Below, in pieces: positions 17,731-26,867 of a stretch of 64,000 nt of DNA (positions within the stretch are counted from its first letter, which is position 1; each line of letters starts with the position of its first letter). The position numbers and the translations under genes were made by a program. The DNA comes from Planctomycetota bacterium. Lineage in GTDB: Bacteria > Planctomycetota > Brocadiia > Brocadiales > Brocadiaceae. Where the stretch lies: NCBI GenBank assembly GCA_016873165.1, contig VGXV01000017.1, positions 1 to 64,000 of the forward strand, given 5' to 3'. A model generated the notes under the pieces. It was given only the letters and a program-made list of their open reading frames with translations, was not told where the DNA came from and made no database searches.

Positions 17731-18566
17731 TTATACAAAGATTTCAGTAAAAAAGAGATTGCTGCTGCACACCCGAAACCCCAGCAATAATATGCAAATA
17801 CATACAATTTTCCCCTTTGTACAATTTTTATAAGGAATTGCAAGGCAAGATATCCTACCACAAAGGCTACACCAGTGCCAATAAAGAGAGGGATCAGGTT
17901 TTTATCGTGCACAACATCCATCTTTTTTATCTGAAGAATCACCGCGCCGGCAACGGCAGGAATGCTGAGAAGAAATGAGTATCGCACCGCCGTTTCGCGG
18001 TTAATTCCCATATACGAAGCGGCCGAAATTGTCATACCGGAGCGGGATATTCCGGGAGTAATGGCGATTCCCTGTACGGCGCCGATAATCAGGGCGCGGA
18101 ACACATTTACCGGTTTTCCTCCTGGATTTTTTGCGCCGAAGAATTTTGTCAGCCACAATACGATGCCTGTAATAAGAATTGCAATCGCGGCAAGAAATGG
18201 TTGACTGAATAATGACTCAAATTTCTCTTCAAAGAGAAGCGCTATGATTCCGGTGGGTATTGTTCCGATAAGAATCAACAGGAAAAACCGTGTATAATGA
18301 TCCTCTCTCCAAATTTCCTTCGGATGACATCCTGAACACAATTTCAGTGTGGAAATAATTACCCATCGGAAAATTTCAAGAATGTCTTTCCAGAAAACGG
18401 CAAAGATAGAGAGTAATGTGCCCAGATGCAGCATTACCTCCAGAAGGACGCCGTGGGCATCTTTCACCTGCAAATAGTTTTTCAGGATTACCAGATGACC
18501 GGAACTGCTTATCGGCAAGAATTCCGTTAAACCCTGGATAATGCCAAGGATAATATAGTCAATCAT
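17727..18566 (-). CDS. uppP: undecaprenyl-diphosphatase UppP (BacA)
   Basis: 279 aa polytopic protein. IIQGLTEFLPISSSGHLVIL and AVQGIAITPGISRSGMTISA are the two family motifs lining the active site. Recycles undecaprenyl pyrophosphate for cell-wall synthesis, which fits with murQ and an amidase elsewhere in the window and supports a peptidoglycan-making planctomycete. First gene of the minus-strand run to 11.4 kb. Confidence 0.93.
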   Translation of the reverse strand: MIDYIILGIIQGLTEFLPISSSGHLVILKNYLQVKDAHGVLLEVMLHLGTLLSIFAVFWKDILEIFRWVIISTLKLCSGCHPKEIWREDHYTRFFLLILIGTIPTGIIALLFEEKFESLFSQPFLAAIAILITGIVLWLTKFFGAKNPGGKPVNVFRALIIGAVQGIAITPGISRSGMTISAASYMGINRETAVRYSFLLSIPAVAGAVILQIKKMDVVHDKNLIPLFIGTGVAFVVGYLALQFLIKIVQRGKLYVFAYYCWGFGCAAAISFLLKSLYK

Positions 18567-18686
18567 AACAAAGTCAGGCTATTGAGATCCAAAATCATAA
18601 AGAGGAAACAGTATATCAGCCTGCCGGAAAACTGTCAACAACGTTTCATTTATAACCATTTGAAACCTCTTGTAATTAAAAATTAA

Positions 18687-18714
18687 TTGACAAAAGGTGT
18701 CGATGTGCTACAAT
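18687..18714 (+). promoter_or_regulatory. strong sigma-70 promoter
   Basis: TTGACA and TACAAT with a 16-nt spacer, about 78 nt before the bifunctional nuclease ATG. Confidence 0.7.
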
Positions 18715-18791
18715 TTTCAAAGAGATTATTGCATTTCATTATACTGCAATAATTGAGTATTAAACAGAAGTTCTTTTTGAGGAAGTGGTAA

Positions 18792-19199
18792 ATGATTCCC
18801 GTAACTCTTTCAAAAATTATAATTACTGAAACGAGTGATCACCAGGTTATCGTGTTAAAAGAAATTGAGGGGGAAAGAAGCTTTCCCATCGTGATTGGCC
18901 TGAATGAAGCCTGGGCAATTGACCGAGCAGTGAAAGGAATCAATACCCCTCGTCCTCTGACCCATGATTTAATTAACAAAGTTATCGAAAGTCTTAACGC
19001 AGGATTAGAAAAGGTTATTATCAATGATTTGAGAAATAACACTTTCTATGCAAAAATTATATTGAAACAAAACGGTTCTATTGTTGAAATTGATTCGAGA
19101 CCGAGCGACGCAGTCGCGTTAGCCATGCAGAAAAATACTCCTATTTTTGTGGCAAGCAAGGTATTGGAAGAAGTTTGCAAAACAGAGGACAGTTTTTAA
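18792..19199 (+). CDS. bifunctional nuclease (BFN/DUF151) protein
   Basis: 135 aa. VIVLKEIEGERSFPIVIGLNEAWAI and VEIDSRPSDAVALAMQKNTPIFV are the two blocks that define DUF151/BFN. Members have been reported with DNase/RNase activity; the cellular role is unclear. Preceded by GAGGAAG Shine-Dalgarno and a clear promoter; two tRNA genes follow directly. Confidence 0.85.
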   Translation: MIPVTLSKIIITETSDHQVIVLKEIEGERSFPIVIGLNEAWAIDRAVKGINTPRPLTHDLINKVIESLNAGLEKVIINDLRNNTFYAKIILKQNGSIVEIDSRPSDAVALAMQKNTPIFVASKVLEEVCKTEDSF

Positions 19200-19202
19200 A
19201 AA

Positions 19203-19292
19203 GGAGGGATGGCCGAGTGGACTATGGCGGCAGTCTTGAAAACTGCTGGAGGCGTGAGTCTCCCGTGGGTTCGAATCCTACTCCCTCCGCCA
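19203..19292 (+). tRNA. tRNA-Ser (anticodon UGA)
   Basis: Acceptor GGAGGGA pairs with TCCCTCC at the 3' end, discriminator G and encoded CCA. Anticodon arm GCAGT-CTTGAAA-ACTGC gives UGA; a long variable arm (GGAGGCGTGAGTCTCC) and GTTCGAATC T-loop are typical of class II serine tRNA. Confidence 0.95.
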
Positions 19293-19326
19293 TGTTTTTG
19301 TAGTTTTGATATCGTTACTGTTAAAA

Positions 19327-19378
19327 AACCACGGAAAAATATTCACAAAACAGCAAAAAACCGTGGTTATTGTTTTTT
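19327..19378 (+). terminator. hairpin with T-tract between tRNAs
   Basis: AACCACGG and CCGTGGTT (19327-19334, 19361-19368) enclose an A-rich loop and are followed by ATTGTTTTTT. The 26-nt loop is long, so efficiency is uncertain. Confidence 0.5.
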
Positions 19379-19407
19379 ATAATCATTTCAGTATCTATAA
19401 ATATACA

Positions 19408-19500
19408 GGAGAGGTGGCTGAGCGGCTTAAAGCGACGGTTTGCTAAACCGTTGTAGGGTCTAAAGCCCTACCCCGGGTTCGAATCCCGGCCTCTCCGCCA
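19408..19500 (+). tRNA. tRNA-Ser (anticodon GCU)
   Basis: Acceptor GGAGAGG pairs with CCTCTCC, then G and encoded CCA. Anticodon arm ACGGT-TTGCTAA-ACCGT gives GCU, and the variable arm (TAGGGTCTAAAGCCCTA) is long as expected for class II. Second serine tRNA in tandem. Confidence 0.95.
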
Positions 19501-19572
19501 TACTTTACGACACATTGATTCCTGCCACAATACCATAAACAATTAAATTAAGCCTTGCAGTTGCTTTTTTGA

Positions 19573-19623
19573 TGTAGAGCGAAGTGCCACTTCGCTCGAA
19601 CGAAGCAATCGCTTCGTTCTACA
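19573..19623. repeat. nested hairpin repeat
   Basis: Outer TGTAGA/TCTACA arms enclose two palindromes, AGCGAAGTG-CC-ACTTCGCT and GAACGAAGC-AAT-CGCTTCGTTC. Looks like a REP-type element. The rest of the 19501-19776 gap is AT-rich with nothing recognised. Confidence 0.5.
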
Positions 19624-19776
19624 ACTTTGAAATTCCTTAAACAATTAAATTCGTTATTAATAGCTGAGCATTATTTTTGGTGCGGTGTGTTTTAAAACTA
19701 AAACAAAAATTTCCCCGAAAAATGTCTTGCGTTACGGAAAACAATCACCGGGAATTAATTTTTAGCCCTTACAGCC

Positions 19777-20262
19777 ATGAAGATTGGAATCATTGCGGAC
19801 ACACATGATAATATTACGGCAGTCAAAAAAGCTGTTAGCTTTTTTAATAAACAAAATTTAGAATATGTTATCCATGCCGGTGACTACATTGCCCCCTTTT
19901 CTCTGAGAGAATTGATGAATGTAAAAGCCCGGTTCATCGGGGTGTTTGGCAATAATGACGGTGAACAAAAAGGGTTGCTTGACGTTTGCAAAAATATTCA
20001 TATTCCTCCGTATACTATTGTCCTGGACGGGAAAACAATTCTTTTAACACATATATTGGAGAATATATGCGGCAACGCGGATGAGGAGAATGTTGATATC
20101 ATTATAAGCGCCCATACACATACGCCGAAGATTAAACAGGGAATGCCATTATACATAAATCCGGGAGAATGTTGCGGCTGGCTCAGCGGTAAAAGTACGG
20201 TAGCGCTCATGAACCTCAAAACATTGGAGGCGGAAATAATTGATCTTTCAACGGTATCTTAA
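19777..20262 (+). CDS. YfcE/MJ0936-type metallophosphoesterase
   Basis: 161 aa. All calcineurin-like motifs are in order: IIADTHDN (D, H), VIHAGDYI, FGNND, LTHI and SAHTHTP. Matches the short MJ0936/YfcE phosphodiesterase family, which acts on phosphodiester model substrates with Mn or Ni; the physiological substrate is not established. The PEGA lipoprotein gene follows 16 nt later. Confidence 0.88.
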   Translation: MKIGIIADTHDNITAVKKAVSFFNKQNLEYVIHAGDYIAPFSLRELMNVKARFIGVFGNNDGEQKGLLDVCKNIHIPPYTIVLDGKTILLTHILENICGNADEENVDIIISAHTHTPKIKQGMPLYINPGECCGWLSGKSTVALMNLKTLEAEIIDLSTVS

Positions 20263-20278
20263 CAAGTCTTGTTACTCT

Positions 20279-20731
20279 ATGAAATTTCCCAAAATAATTT
20301 TCCGATCACTTGCACTCTGTATAACCACCGGATCAGTATTGTGCGGCTGCGTGCTCCGTACAATTACCATCGATTCAGAACCTCCCGGGGCAATGGTCTA
20401 TCTGGACGATGAACCTATCGGCCAAACACCGGTAACCACAAAATTCACTTACTACGGAACAAGAAAAATTACTCTGGAAAAAACTGATATAGAAGGCAGG
20501 CTGCTGACGAAGCGGATGACTGTCTATGAAAAAATCAAACCACCGTATTATCAATATATACCCCTGGATTTCTTCTCGGAACTCATTCTCCCTGTGAAGC
20601 TTGAAGACGACCACTATTTCCTCTACCAATTAGAACCCACGGAAGAAATACCTGTGGAAGAACGCCAGGAAGAAGTGCTAAGAAACGCAGCAGAATTAAA
20701 AGAACGATTGCTTCAGCACGCAACCCATTAA
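20279..20731 (+). CDS. PEGA-domain lipoprotein
   Basis: About 150 aa from the ATG at 20279, preferred over the earlier open frame because it begins a proper lipoprotein signal (RSLALCITTGSVLCGC). The mature part opens with a PEGA module (ITIDSEPPGAMVYLDDEPIGQTP) and ends in an acidic helix. Likely a lipid-anchored, extracytoplasmic protein; function unknown. Converges with the nitroreductase gene, overlapping its end by 4 nt. Confidence 0.8.
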   Translation: MKFPKIIFRSLALCITTGSVLCGCVLRTITIDSEPPGAMVYLDDEPIGQTPVTTKFTYYGTRKITLEKTDIEGRLLTKRMTVYEKIKPPYYQYIPLDFFSELILPVKLEDDHYFLYQLEPTEEIPVEERQEEVLRNAAELKERLLQHATH

Positions 20732-21237
20732 ATATATTTTACCAATTCCTTCAAAGGCTTACGATAGGTTGGCTCCGGAATCGTTTCAGGATAACCAAGC
20801 GGCGTCAATGCTACAGGTTCAAGTTCCGGAGGAAGATTAAGAACTGATTTTACGACAGAGACCTTAAAAGCGGCAACCCAGCACGAAGCCAATCCCTCCT
20901 CAGTAGCAGCAAGGATAAGATGATCCATTGCAATCGCGGCGTCAATGTCAGCATAATTTTTTCCATCCCCGCGTTTCCAGGATATCTCAGGAATACTACA
21001 AACGCCGATGATAACAGGAGCCGTATAAAACCATTCTTCGCTATACGCCTCTTTCAGTTGTTTTTTTACCTTTTCGTCCTTAATCACAAAAATGCACACC
21101 GGTTGTCTATTGGCAGCGCTTGGCGCATTTCTCGCCGCTTCCAGTATTCGTTCCAACTTATCCTTAGGAACGGGTTCCTTCTTATACGAACGCACGCTCC
21201 GCCTTTCTTTCATAATATCGCATATACTCATTTGCAA
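20728..21237 (-). CDS. nitroreductase family protein
   Basis: 169 aa. ICDIMKERRSVRSYKKEPVP and ILEAARNAPSAANRQPVCIFVI form the FMN-binding N-terminus; AAIAMDHLILAATEEGLASCWVAAF and LTPLGYPETIPEPTYRKPL are family landmarks. An FMN oxidoreductase of the short subgroup; substrate unknown. Confidence 0.88.
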   Translation of the reverse strand: MQMSICDIMKERRSVRSYKKEPVPKDKLERILEAARNAPSAANRQPVCIFVIKDEKVKKQLKEAYSEEWFYTAPVIIGVCSIPEISWKRGDGKNYADIDAAIAMDHLILAATEEGLASCWVAAFKVSVVKSVLNLPPELEPVALTPLGYPETIPEPTYRKPLKELVKYI

Positions 21238-21278
21238 TCCTCCATTTCCAATTTTCCGCTAAAACAATAGAGAGGCTG

Positions 21279-21695
21279 CTAACGAAGCAGCATCAGCCCT
21301 CCTAAAATCAGCAACATGCCGGTAACCTTGGAAAAAGTAACTTCTTCTCCAAGAAAAATACAGCCGAAAAGAAAGGTAAATAACGGAGCGCTGCTGGTAA
21401 TAGGAACAACCTTTGAAATTTCCCCTGTTTTAATTGCCCTATAAAATACCACCTGTGCCACAAAACCTGCCAGGAGACCCGCAAGTACCAGAAAACAAAT
21501 GGACTTGATACCCATCTTCCCGACCGCTGATAGATTTGAGGTAAACAATACAACAATAATGACTCCCATAAATACCCCTGAACTTCGCACTATGTAAGCA
21601 GTCATAGGCTCAACAGAAGAAAGCCCAACCTTCTCTAAAAACGCAACGGTTCCCCAAAGAACAGCGGTAATAAGTGCAAGATAATATGGTTCCAT
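21279..21695 (-). CDS. single-domain EamA/DMT membrane protein
   Basis: 138 aa with about four to five membrane helices, one EamA repeat only (YYLALITAVLWGTVAFLEKVG...PLFTFLFGCIFLGEEVTFSKVTGMLLILGGLMLLR). Half the size of the usual ten-helix transporters, so it would work as a dimer, as in SMR-like proteins. Transported compound unknown. Downstream of the nitroreductase on the opposite reading order (shared strand, 41-nt gap). Confidence 0.8.
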   Translation of the reverse strand: MEPYYLALITAVLWGTVAFLEKVGLSSVEPMTAYIVRSSGVFMGVIIVVLFTSNLSAVGKMGIKSICFLVLAGLLAGFVAQVVFYRAIKTGEISKVVPITSSAPLFTFLFGCIFLGEEVTFSKVTGMLLILGGLMLLR

Positions 21696-21841
21696 TTGCC
21701 TTTCCCCGAATAGTTGTTCCGGTAAAAATACTTTTTAAAAAAGAAACTTGCAGATTAAAATTTTATATGATTATAATGAAATGGCCAGTAAAATTCTCCA
21801 ATTTTATATAGTAGCATAATTCTGAAGAAAACAGAGAGAGA

Positions 21842-24800
21842 ATGTTATCGATTAAGTTGGGGCAATACCATCCCCTGCTGGAAAACTCATTTGCAGACAC
21901 ATTATACGCCATAAAGAGGAACGATCCTTTTTCCCCTGTTGCCATTGTTGCTCCCACGAACTACATGCTTGAAAGGCTTCAGGAATATTTGGTTGAGAAA
22001 AATGACACCTCTTTTCTCAACGTATTTTTTCTAAATTTTTATCTGCTTGCAAAGGGGATCTGCAAAGACGCAAAAATGGATACCGGACTTGTCTTGCAGG
22101 AATCTTTCTTCTACGAACGGCTTATTACAAAACTAATCGAACAGGAATTGAGCCGCACACCTTCCTTAAAGAATGTGACATCTCCGTCATCCATTGCACG
22201 ATCAATATTTCATGTTATCCAAGACCTTTCAGATGCCAACGTCAATGCGGATGATTTAAGAAATATTATTAAAGAACAACTTATGGACGGTGCGGATATC
22301 CAAAAGCTATCGGATGTATCCCGATTATTTGCGCTTTTCCAATCCACTCTGAATTCCCTCAACATATCTCATTATTCACATTTCTATTCTTCTGCAACAA
22401 AACTTGTGCCTGATTCAGAATATCTTAGAAAATTTAAGTGCATTCTGGCATATGGTTTCTATGATTTAACGGGAGTAGAACAAGACTTTTTTTCTGAAAT
22501 ATTCCGATATTATCCTACAACGCTGTTTCTTCCTTATAAAAAAAATCATTCCGCTTTTGCCTATGTTAAGCATTTCTATGAGTCATTTTTGCTGGGAATT
22601 GCACACGATATTGAGGAGTTGTCATTCGATGAACGACATGGTTTTTCTTATTTAATGGATGCGGAAACGGAAACAAGTCTCCCTTCTCATGAGAAACCTG
22701 TGCCCGGCATGCCTTCGTCAGATAACCTTGCCATAATCAATACCTCCGGCAAACATGATGAAATATGGACAATCGCAAAGGAAATCCTCAAACTCACCGG
22801 CAAAGGTCACATATTTGGCGATATCGGCATTGTGGCAAGGGAACTTGAACCATACATAAATATTATTCAGGAGATTTTTCACGAAAATTATATCCCGTTT
22901 ACCACTCATGTGATGGAACCGATAGAAAAATATCCTTTGTTTGTCAGTATAAAACAATTGCTCCTGCTGAATCGCGAAAGATTTTATCGCCCTATGGTGA
23001 TTGATATTCTGGAATCGCCCTATTTCAGCGCTCCTGTTTCTGAATCAAGGGACGTCATGCCAGGGCCGAATATCTGGGATACTATCAGCAGGGCCATTGG
23101 CATCCACAGCGATATACATTGCTGGATATCAAAACTTGAACAACTCAGGAATGCACTGGCAGAACCAACAGAGGAAAATATTTCCCCTCGTACCGGCCCT
23201 ATCAACGGTGAACAAATTGAGTCCTTGAAAAACATATTGCAGCAGTTGTCCAACGATTTACTTTCCCTGCAGGGAAAGGCCACATGGTCTCACATGTGTC
23301 ATAAAATGAAACATTTTCTCGATAAATATATACGTATTCCTTCAGAAATCACAGACCGGGAAATGACGCAAAGAGATACCCTTATTATGGAAAGAATCAC
23401 GTCCCTTTTAGAAACGTTCGGCATTCTTGACCGAATTGATAAAGAAATTACCTACGATCAATTCGTGGATACTTTTATCAATGCATGCGGACAGGAAGGG
23501 ATACCTGTTGGCACCGCAACCGGCAAAGGCGTCAAGGTTATGAACGCCATGTCGGCGCGCGGCATACCATTCCGCGTATTGTTTCTTATCGGGTTAAACG
23601 AAAAGGAATTTCCCCGCGCCATTTTTGAAGAACCTTTTCTGCGGGATCATACCCGGCGAAGATTATCCGAAGTGATGGGAAATCATATTCCTGAAAAATT
23701 AATGGGATATGAGGAAGAGCGTTTGTTATTTTATTTCCTCCTCAATGCCGCGCAGGAAAGGCTTTATCTCCTCTATGAACGTTCGGATGAAACAGGAAAA
23801 CCCAAAACGCCTTCCCACTACATAATGGACATCCGTCAAAACATAAAAAGGATATATTCCTGCAATGAGGACACAGAAAACACTATTCATCTTAAAACGA
23901 GCGTTCCGCGCGGCATAAAAAATAAATTATGCAATGAGGATGTATCACTGCTTACACCCGATGAGGCCGTCATTCGCATGACTCTTGATCACATCGATCC
24001 TTCGGATTGTATCAAAGCAATAGGCATAAACCATGCAGCCTATACACGCTCCAAACGGGCGCTGCATACTATGGAAAGTTTTGTTCCGCATCTTACCGCT
24101 TATGACGGCATTGTTTCCGGTATAGAACACTGGTACAAAAAACGGGTGCAAAAAGGTTTCACCCCTACGATGCTTGAAACGTTTGGCGCATGCCCGTTCA
24201 AGTTTTTTATAAAAGAAATTCTGCAACTGGAACCCCTGGAAGAACCGGAAAAGAATATTTTCATTGCCTCTCCGAAACTTGGCAACCTCTATCATAGCAT
24301 ACTTGATAAATTATATTGCTATTTAAGAGAAAGTGAATATTTTGAAAGAAAAGCAAGCAATATAAATCCTGCTGAATACCTGCGTGATATTTCACATGCA
24401 TCGTTTGCAAAAACGGAGAGGCAAATACCCATACCCTATCCGCTTCTCTGGGAAATCACAAAAGATGAAATAATTGCCCGGTTAACACAATTCCTGCCAT
24501 GGGATATCAGACAAATTAAAGACACCGGCTATATCCCGGCATTTATTGAAACACGATTACAGATGTCATTGCCAAAAGGCACAATTGATGAAAACTCAAC
24601 CGTGTTTTTTACAGGAAAAATTGATAGAATAGACCTCAAAAAAAACGGACAGGAAATATATTTCCGTCTGGTAGATTACAAATCAGGAAAGGCAAGTGAT
24701 GAAAATTTACTAAAGTCTGCCGTTCGCGGGCAAAAGCTGCAATTGCCATTTTATATTGCAATGGCAGAACAGTTTCTCAAAAATACCTATGCAAAGGATG

Positions 24801-25150
24801 AATCTCCTCTCCCCGAAATACGATTTGACGAAGCATCATTTGTGTATATTGCCTATGATATGACTGATAAAAACGGAGAAAGATGTCCGCAAATAAATAC
24901 AATAAACAATAGTGAATGGACGCAGAATAGAGAACTTTTCTGGACAACCGTGCAGGAATTTCTTACTATTATTCGCACGGGATTGTTTCCGCCAATAGAA
25001 AACAAAACGTGCTGTCAATGGTGTGAATTTGCCACTGTGTGCAGAAAGGGTCATCAACCCTCCCGATTCAGACAGGAACATGATGAAAGATTAACAAGCT
25101 ATAGAAATAGTATTACGTTTAATGCCGCAAAAACCTGCAAAACTGAATGA
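21842..25150 (+). CDS. AddB-like PD-(D/E)XK nuclease
   Basis: 1102 aa. The C-terminus has a nuclease core (FFTGKIDRIDLKKNG...FRLVDYKSGK with acidic and Lys residues) and a likely 4Fe-4S site: GACPFKFF near residue 782 plus CCQWCEFATVC near 1056. Helicase-like motifs occur in the middle (VKVMNAMSARGIPFRVLFLIGLNEKEFPR; EEERLLFYFLLNAAQERLYLLYERSD), as in AddB of the AddAB recombination nuclease. The N-terminus (PVAIVAPTNYMLERLQEYL) has no GxxGxGKS Walker A, so the ATPase half appears inactive. No AddA partner is adjacent. Confidence 0.8.
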   Translation: MLSIKLGQYHPLLENSFADTLYAIKRNDPFSPVAIVAPTNYMLERLQEYLVEKNDTSFLNVFFLNFYLLAKGICKDAKMDTGLVLQESFFYERLITKLIEQELSRTPSLKNVTSPSSIARSIFHVIQDLSDANVNADDLRNIIKEQLMDGADIQKLSDVSRLFALFQSTLNSLNISHYSHFYSSATKLVPDSEYLRKFKCILAYGFYDLTGVEQDFFSEIFRYYPTTLFLPYKKNHSAFAYVKHFYESFLLGIAHDIEELSFDERHGFSYLMDAETETSLPSHEKPVPGMPSSDNLAIINTSGKHDEIWTIAKEILKLTGKGHIFGDIGIVARELEPYINIIQEIFHENYIPFTTHVMEPIEKYPLFVSIKQLLLLNRERFYRPMVIDILESPYFSAPVSESRDVMPGPNIWDTISRAIGIHSDIHCWISKLEQLRNALAEPTEENISPRTGPINGEQIESLKNILQQLSNDLLSLQGKATWSHMCHKMKHFLDKYIRIPSEITDREMTQRDTLIMERITSLLETFGILDRIDKEITYDQFVDTFINACGQEGIPVGTATGKGVKVMNAMSARGIPFRVLFLIGLNEKEFPRAIFEEPFLRDHTRRRLSEVMGNHIPEKLMGYEEERLLFYFLLNAAQERLYLLYERSDETGKPKTPSHYIMDIRQNIKRIYSCNEDTENTIHLKTSVPRGIKNKLCNEDVSLLTPDEAVIRMTLDHIDPSDCIKAIGINHAAYTRSKRALHTMESFVPHLTAYDGIVSGIEHWYKKRVQKGFTPTMLETFGACPFKFFIKEILQLEPLEEPEKNIFIASPKLGNLYHSILDKLYCYLRESEYFERKASNINPAEYLRDISHASFAKTERQIPIPYPLLWEITKDEIIARLTQFLPWDIRQIKDTGYIPAFIETRLQMSLPKGTIDENSTVFFTGKIDRIDLKKNGQEIYFRLVDYKSGKASDENLLKSAVRGQKLQLPFYIAMAEQFLKNTYAKDESPLPEIRFDEASFVYIAYDMTDKNGERCPQINTINNSEWTQNRELFWTTVQEFLTIIRTGLFPPIENKTCCQWCEFATVCRKGHQPSRFRQEHDERLTSYRNSITFNAAKTCKTE

Positions 25151-25180
25151 AATACCCTCGTTTTATTCGGAGATTGAAAG

Positions 25181-25585
25181 ATGAAGCTTCAATGGAATGA
25201 TGATTTGGCAATAAATATTGAAGATATTGATGAACAGCATAAGGAAATATTCAAAAGAGTGAATAATCTGCTTGATGCATTGAAAGGGAGTTCCGGCAAG
25301 GAAGAAGTATCCAAAATATTAAATTATCTCTCACGATATGTGGTTGATCACTTCCATGCGGAAGAATGCATTATGATAAAACACAACTACTCATCGTATA
25401 AAAACCACAAAGATGAACATATCCTGTTCACAAAAGATTTCGCCGAACTGGAAAAAGACTTCGAAAAATACGGAGTCACTCCGGAATTATTGCGGCAAAT
25501 ACAATGGAGACTCTGTAATTGGTTATTAGATCACATTTCGGTAGAAGATAAAAAAATAGGTCTCTTTTTGAAGAAGAAACACTGA
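25181..25585 (+). CDS. bacteriohemerythrin
   Basis: 134 aa. The diiron ligands are all in place: IDEQHKEIF, HFHAEECIM, YKNHKDEHILF and LLDHISVEDKKI, giving the H...HxxxE...HxxxH...HxxxxD pattern. An oxygen-binding or sensing protein, sensible for an anaerobe that must manage oxygen. Follows the AddB-like gene by 30 nt and may share its transcript. Confidence 0.93.
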   Translation: MKLQWNDDLAINIEDIDEQHKEIFKRVNNLLDALKGSSGKEEVSKILNYLSRYVVDHFHAEECIMIKHNYSSYKNHKDEHILFTKDFAELEKDFEKYGVTPELLRQIQWRLCNWLLDHISVEDKKIGLFLKKKH

Positions 25586-25797
25586 AGAACAGGATTAACC
25601 ATAATTATGACAGGCTTGATCCATTGTTTACTTGAAAGCAGAGAGAAGTCAAAATCAACTTTTTCATGAATTCCATACACAGTTTGCGTTGTGTCCCATT
25701 CCATTTTCCATGTCTATTTATTTTAATTCAGCCAGCGGCGCATTACATTGGTTTATTGACGAATCCGCTTCCGCAAGGCTAAGGAGGGATAGTCTTC

Positions 25798-25827
25798 ATT
25801 GAACGAGATGCATCTCAGTAATTCAAT
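25798..25827. promoter_or_regulatory. palindrome upstream of PIN gene, possible operator
   Basis: A perfect 12-bp palindrome GAGATGCATCTC (25805-25816) is nested between ATTGAA and TTCAAT arms, 8 nt before the PIN start codon. Toxin-antitoxin pairs commonly autoregulate at such sites; this use is inferred. Confidence 0.4.
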
Positions 25828-25834
25828 TTTAAAA

Positions 25835-26578
25835 ATGAGAGTATATCTTGATAATTGTTGTTTTAACAGGCCGTTTGATGACCAATCTTTATTAATCATA
25901 CAACTGGAAACGGAAGCAAAATTGAATATCCAGGAGAAAATTAAATCAGGTGATATTTCTTTAGGTAGGTCTTACATTCTTGATTTTGAAAACACTGCCA
26001 ATCCTTTTTTGGAAAGGCGTATTGAGATTCAAAGATGGAAAGTTTTGGCCGACTCATTTGTTAATGAAACAGAGGAAATCCTGTCGGAAATGGATAAATT
26101 AACCTCTATAGGCTTGAGACCTATCGATGCTTTACATATTGCATGCGCTATTTCATTAAAATGTGAGTTTTTGTAACACTTTACTTTTTTGAAAAATTAC
26201 CCCTGTCTTAACCCCATGCTTCAGCATGGGGTTAAGGGGAGAAATAATCATGGGCTTCAGCCCTGAAGTATAGTTAGCCCAATATCTTTCACTGTACCAG
26301 GTTGTAGAGACAGGTTTCAAACCTGTCTCTACCAAAGCCGGTGTATTTATTGTGGATATCTCCGCACTAAAGTGCGGAGTTAATGGAGGTGAAATGTGCT
26401 CCATGCTCCAATATTAGAGGCACCTTATAAAATAAGGGAAACCTATGTCTTTTTCAAAAAGCTGAAGTGTTACGAGTTTTTTTTAACGGTAGACAAAGGC
26501 ATTCTGAAGAAAAGCACAGAAATTTCACAGATAAAAGTAATAAATCCTATAAATTTAATAAGCGAGTGGGAGGCGTAA
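25835..26578 (+). pseudogene. PIN-domain toxin gene split by MITE-A
   Basis: The 5' part (25835-26172) reads MRVYLDNCCFNRPFDDQ...RPIDALHIACAISLKCEFL, a VapC-like PIN ribonuclease start with the first catalytic Asp. It is then cut by a 301-bp element. The 3' part (26482-26578) reads FLTVDKGILKKSTEISQIKV...SEWEA, the normal PIN C-terminus. Removing the element and one 8-bp duplication restores an uninterrupted 144-aa frame. As it stands the product truncates right after CEFL and lacks the last acidic residues (TVDKG). A TTG with AAGGAGGG lies at 25799 upstream but adds no family sequence. Confidence 0.88.
26173..26473. mobile_element. MITE-A copy 1, 301 bp, non-coding
   Basis: Bounded by inverted ends GTAACACTTTA... 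/ ...TGAAGTGTTAC with the adjoining TTTTTGAAAAA/TTTTTCAAAAA. Flanked by an exact 8-bp duplication GAGTTTTT (26165-26172 and 26474-26481). The interior holds a chain of palindromes, e.g. CCCCATGCTTCAGCATGGGG, GGGCTTCAGCCC and CTCCGCACTAAAGTGCGGAG. It carries no credible gene. Reverse-oriented copy at 32146-32445. Confidence 0.85.
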
Positions 26579-26580
26579 TA

Positions 26581-26794
26581 ATGAGAACTGATTCTGAAAT
26601 AAAAATATTAGGTTTTGAAATATTGAATCATCACCTTGGAATAGTTGAAACTGAAAAAATTTGTCGCTCTCATTCAAAGAGAGAGATTTGATTACACAAA
26701 ATGGAGAGAACATCTTTTTGAAGGACTGACTGGAAAGGAAATAAGCAATAAAGCAATGGAGTTTCAGCGTAAATTAAAAAATAAAAATACCTAA
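26581..26794 (+). pseudogene. frameshifted antitoxin of the PIN pair
   Basis: Begins MRTDSEIKILGFEILNHHLG two bases after the PIN stop. The frame breaks at a run of six A (26654-26659). Dropping one A restores VETEKFVALIQRERFDYTKWREHLFEG...ISNKAMEFQRKLKNKNT ending at 26794. That ~70-aa protein matches small partners that accompany this PIN family. As written, only 36 aa would be made. Both members of the module are broken; a homopolymer sequencing error could explain this one. Confidence 0.75.
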
Positions 26795-26867
26795 CCTGCG
26801 CTCCATTGCAGCAGGTGAGTTTGTCGTTATAGTTAAAAGCATCTGGTTTTCGAAAGTTTTATACTAT

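Noticed and set aside
26156-26404. 82-aa frame inside MITE-A, with a related one at 32310-32588
   Set aside because: Both arise from the hairpin-rich element in opposite orientation and break at different points; no ribosome site.
26173-26473. CRISPR-like succession of palindromes
   Set aside because: The palindromes differ from each other and there are no equal repeats with spacers; it is one MITE.
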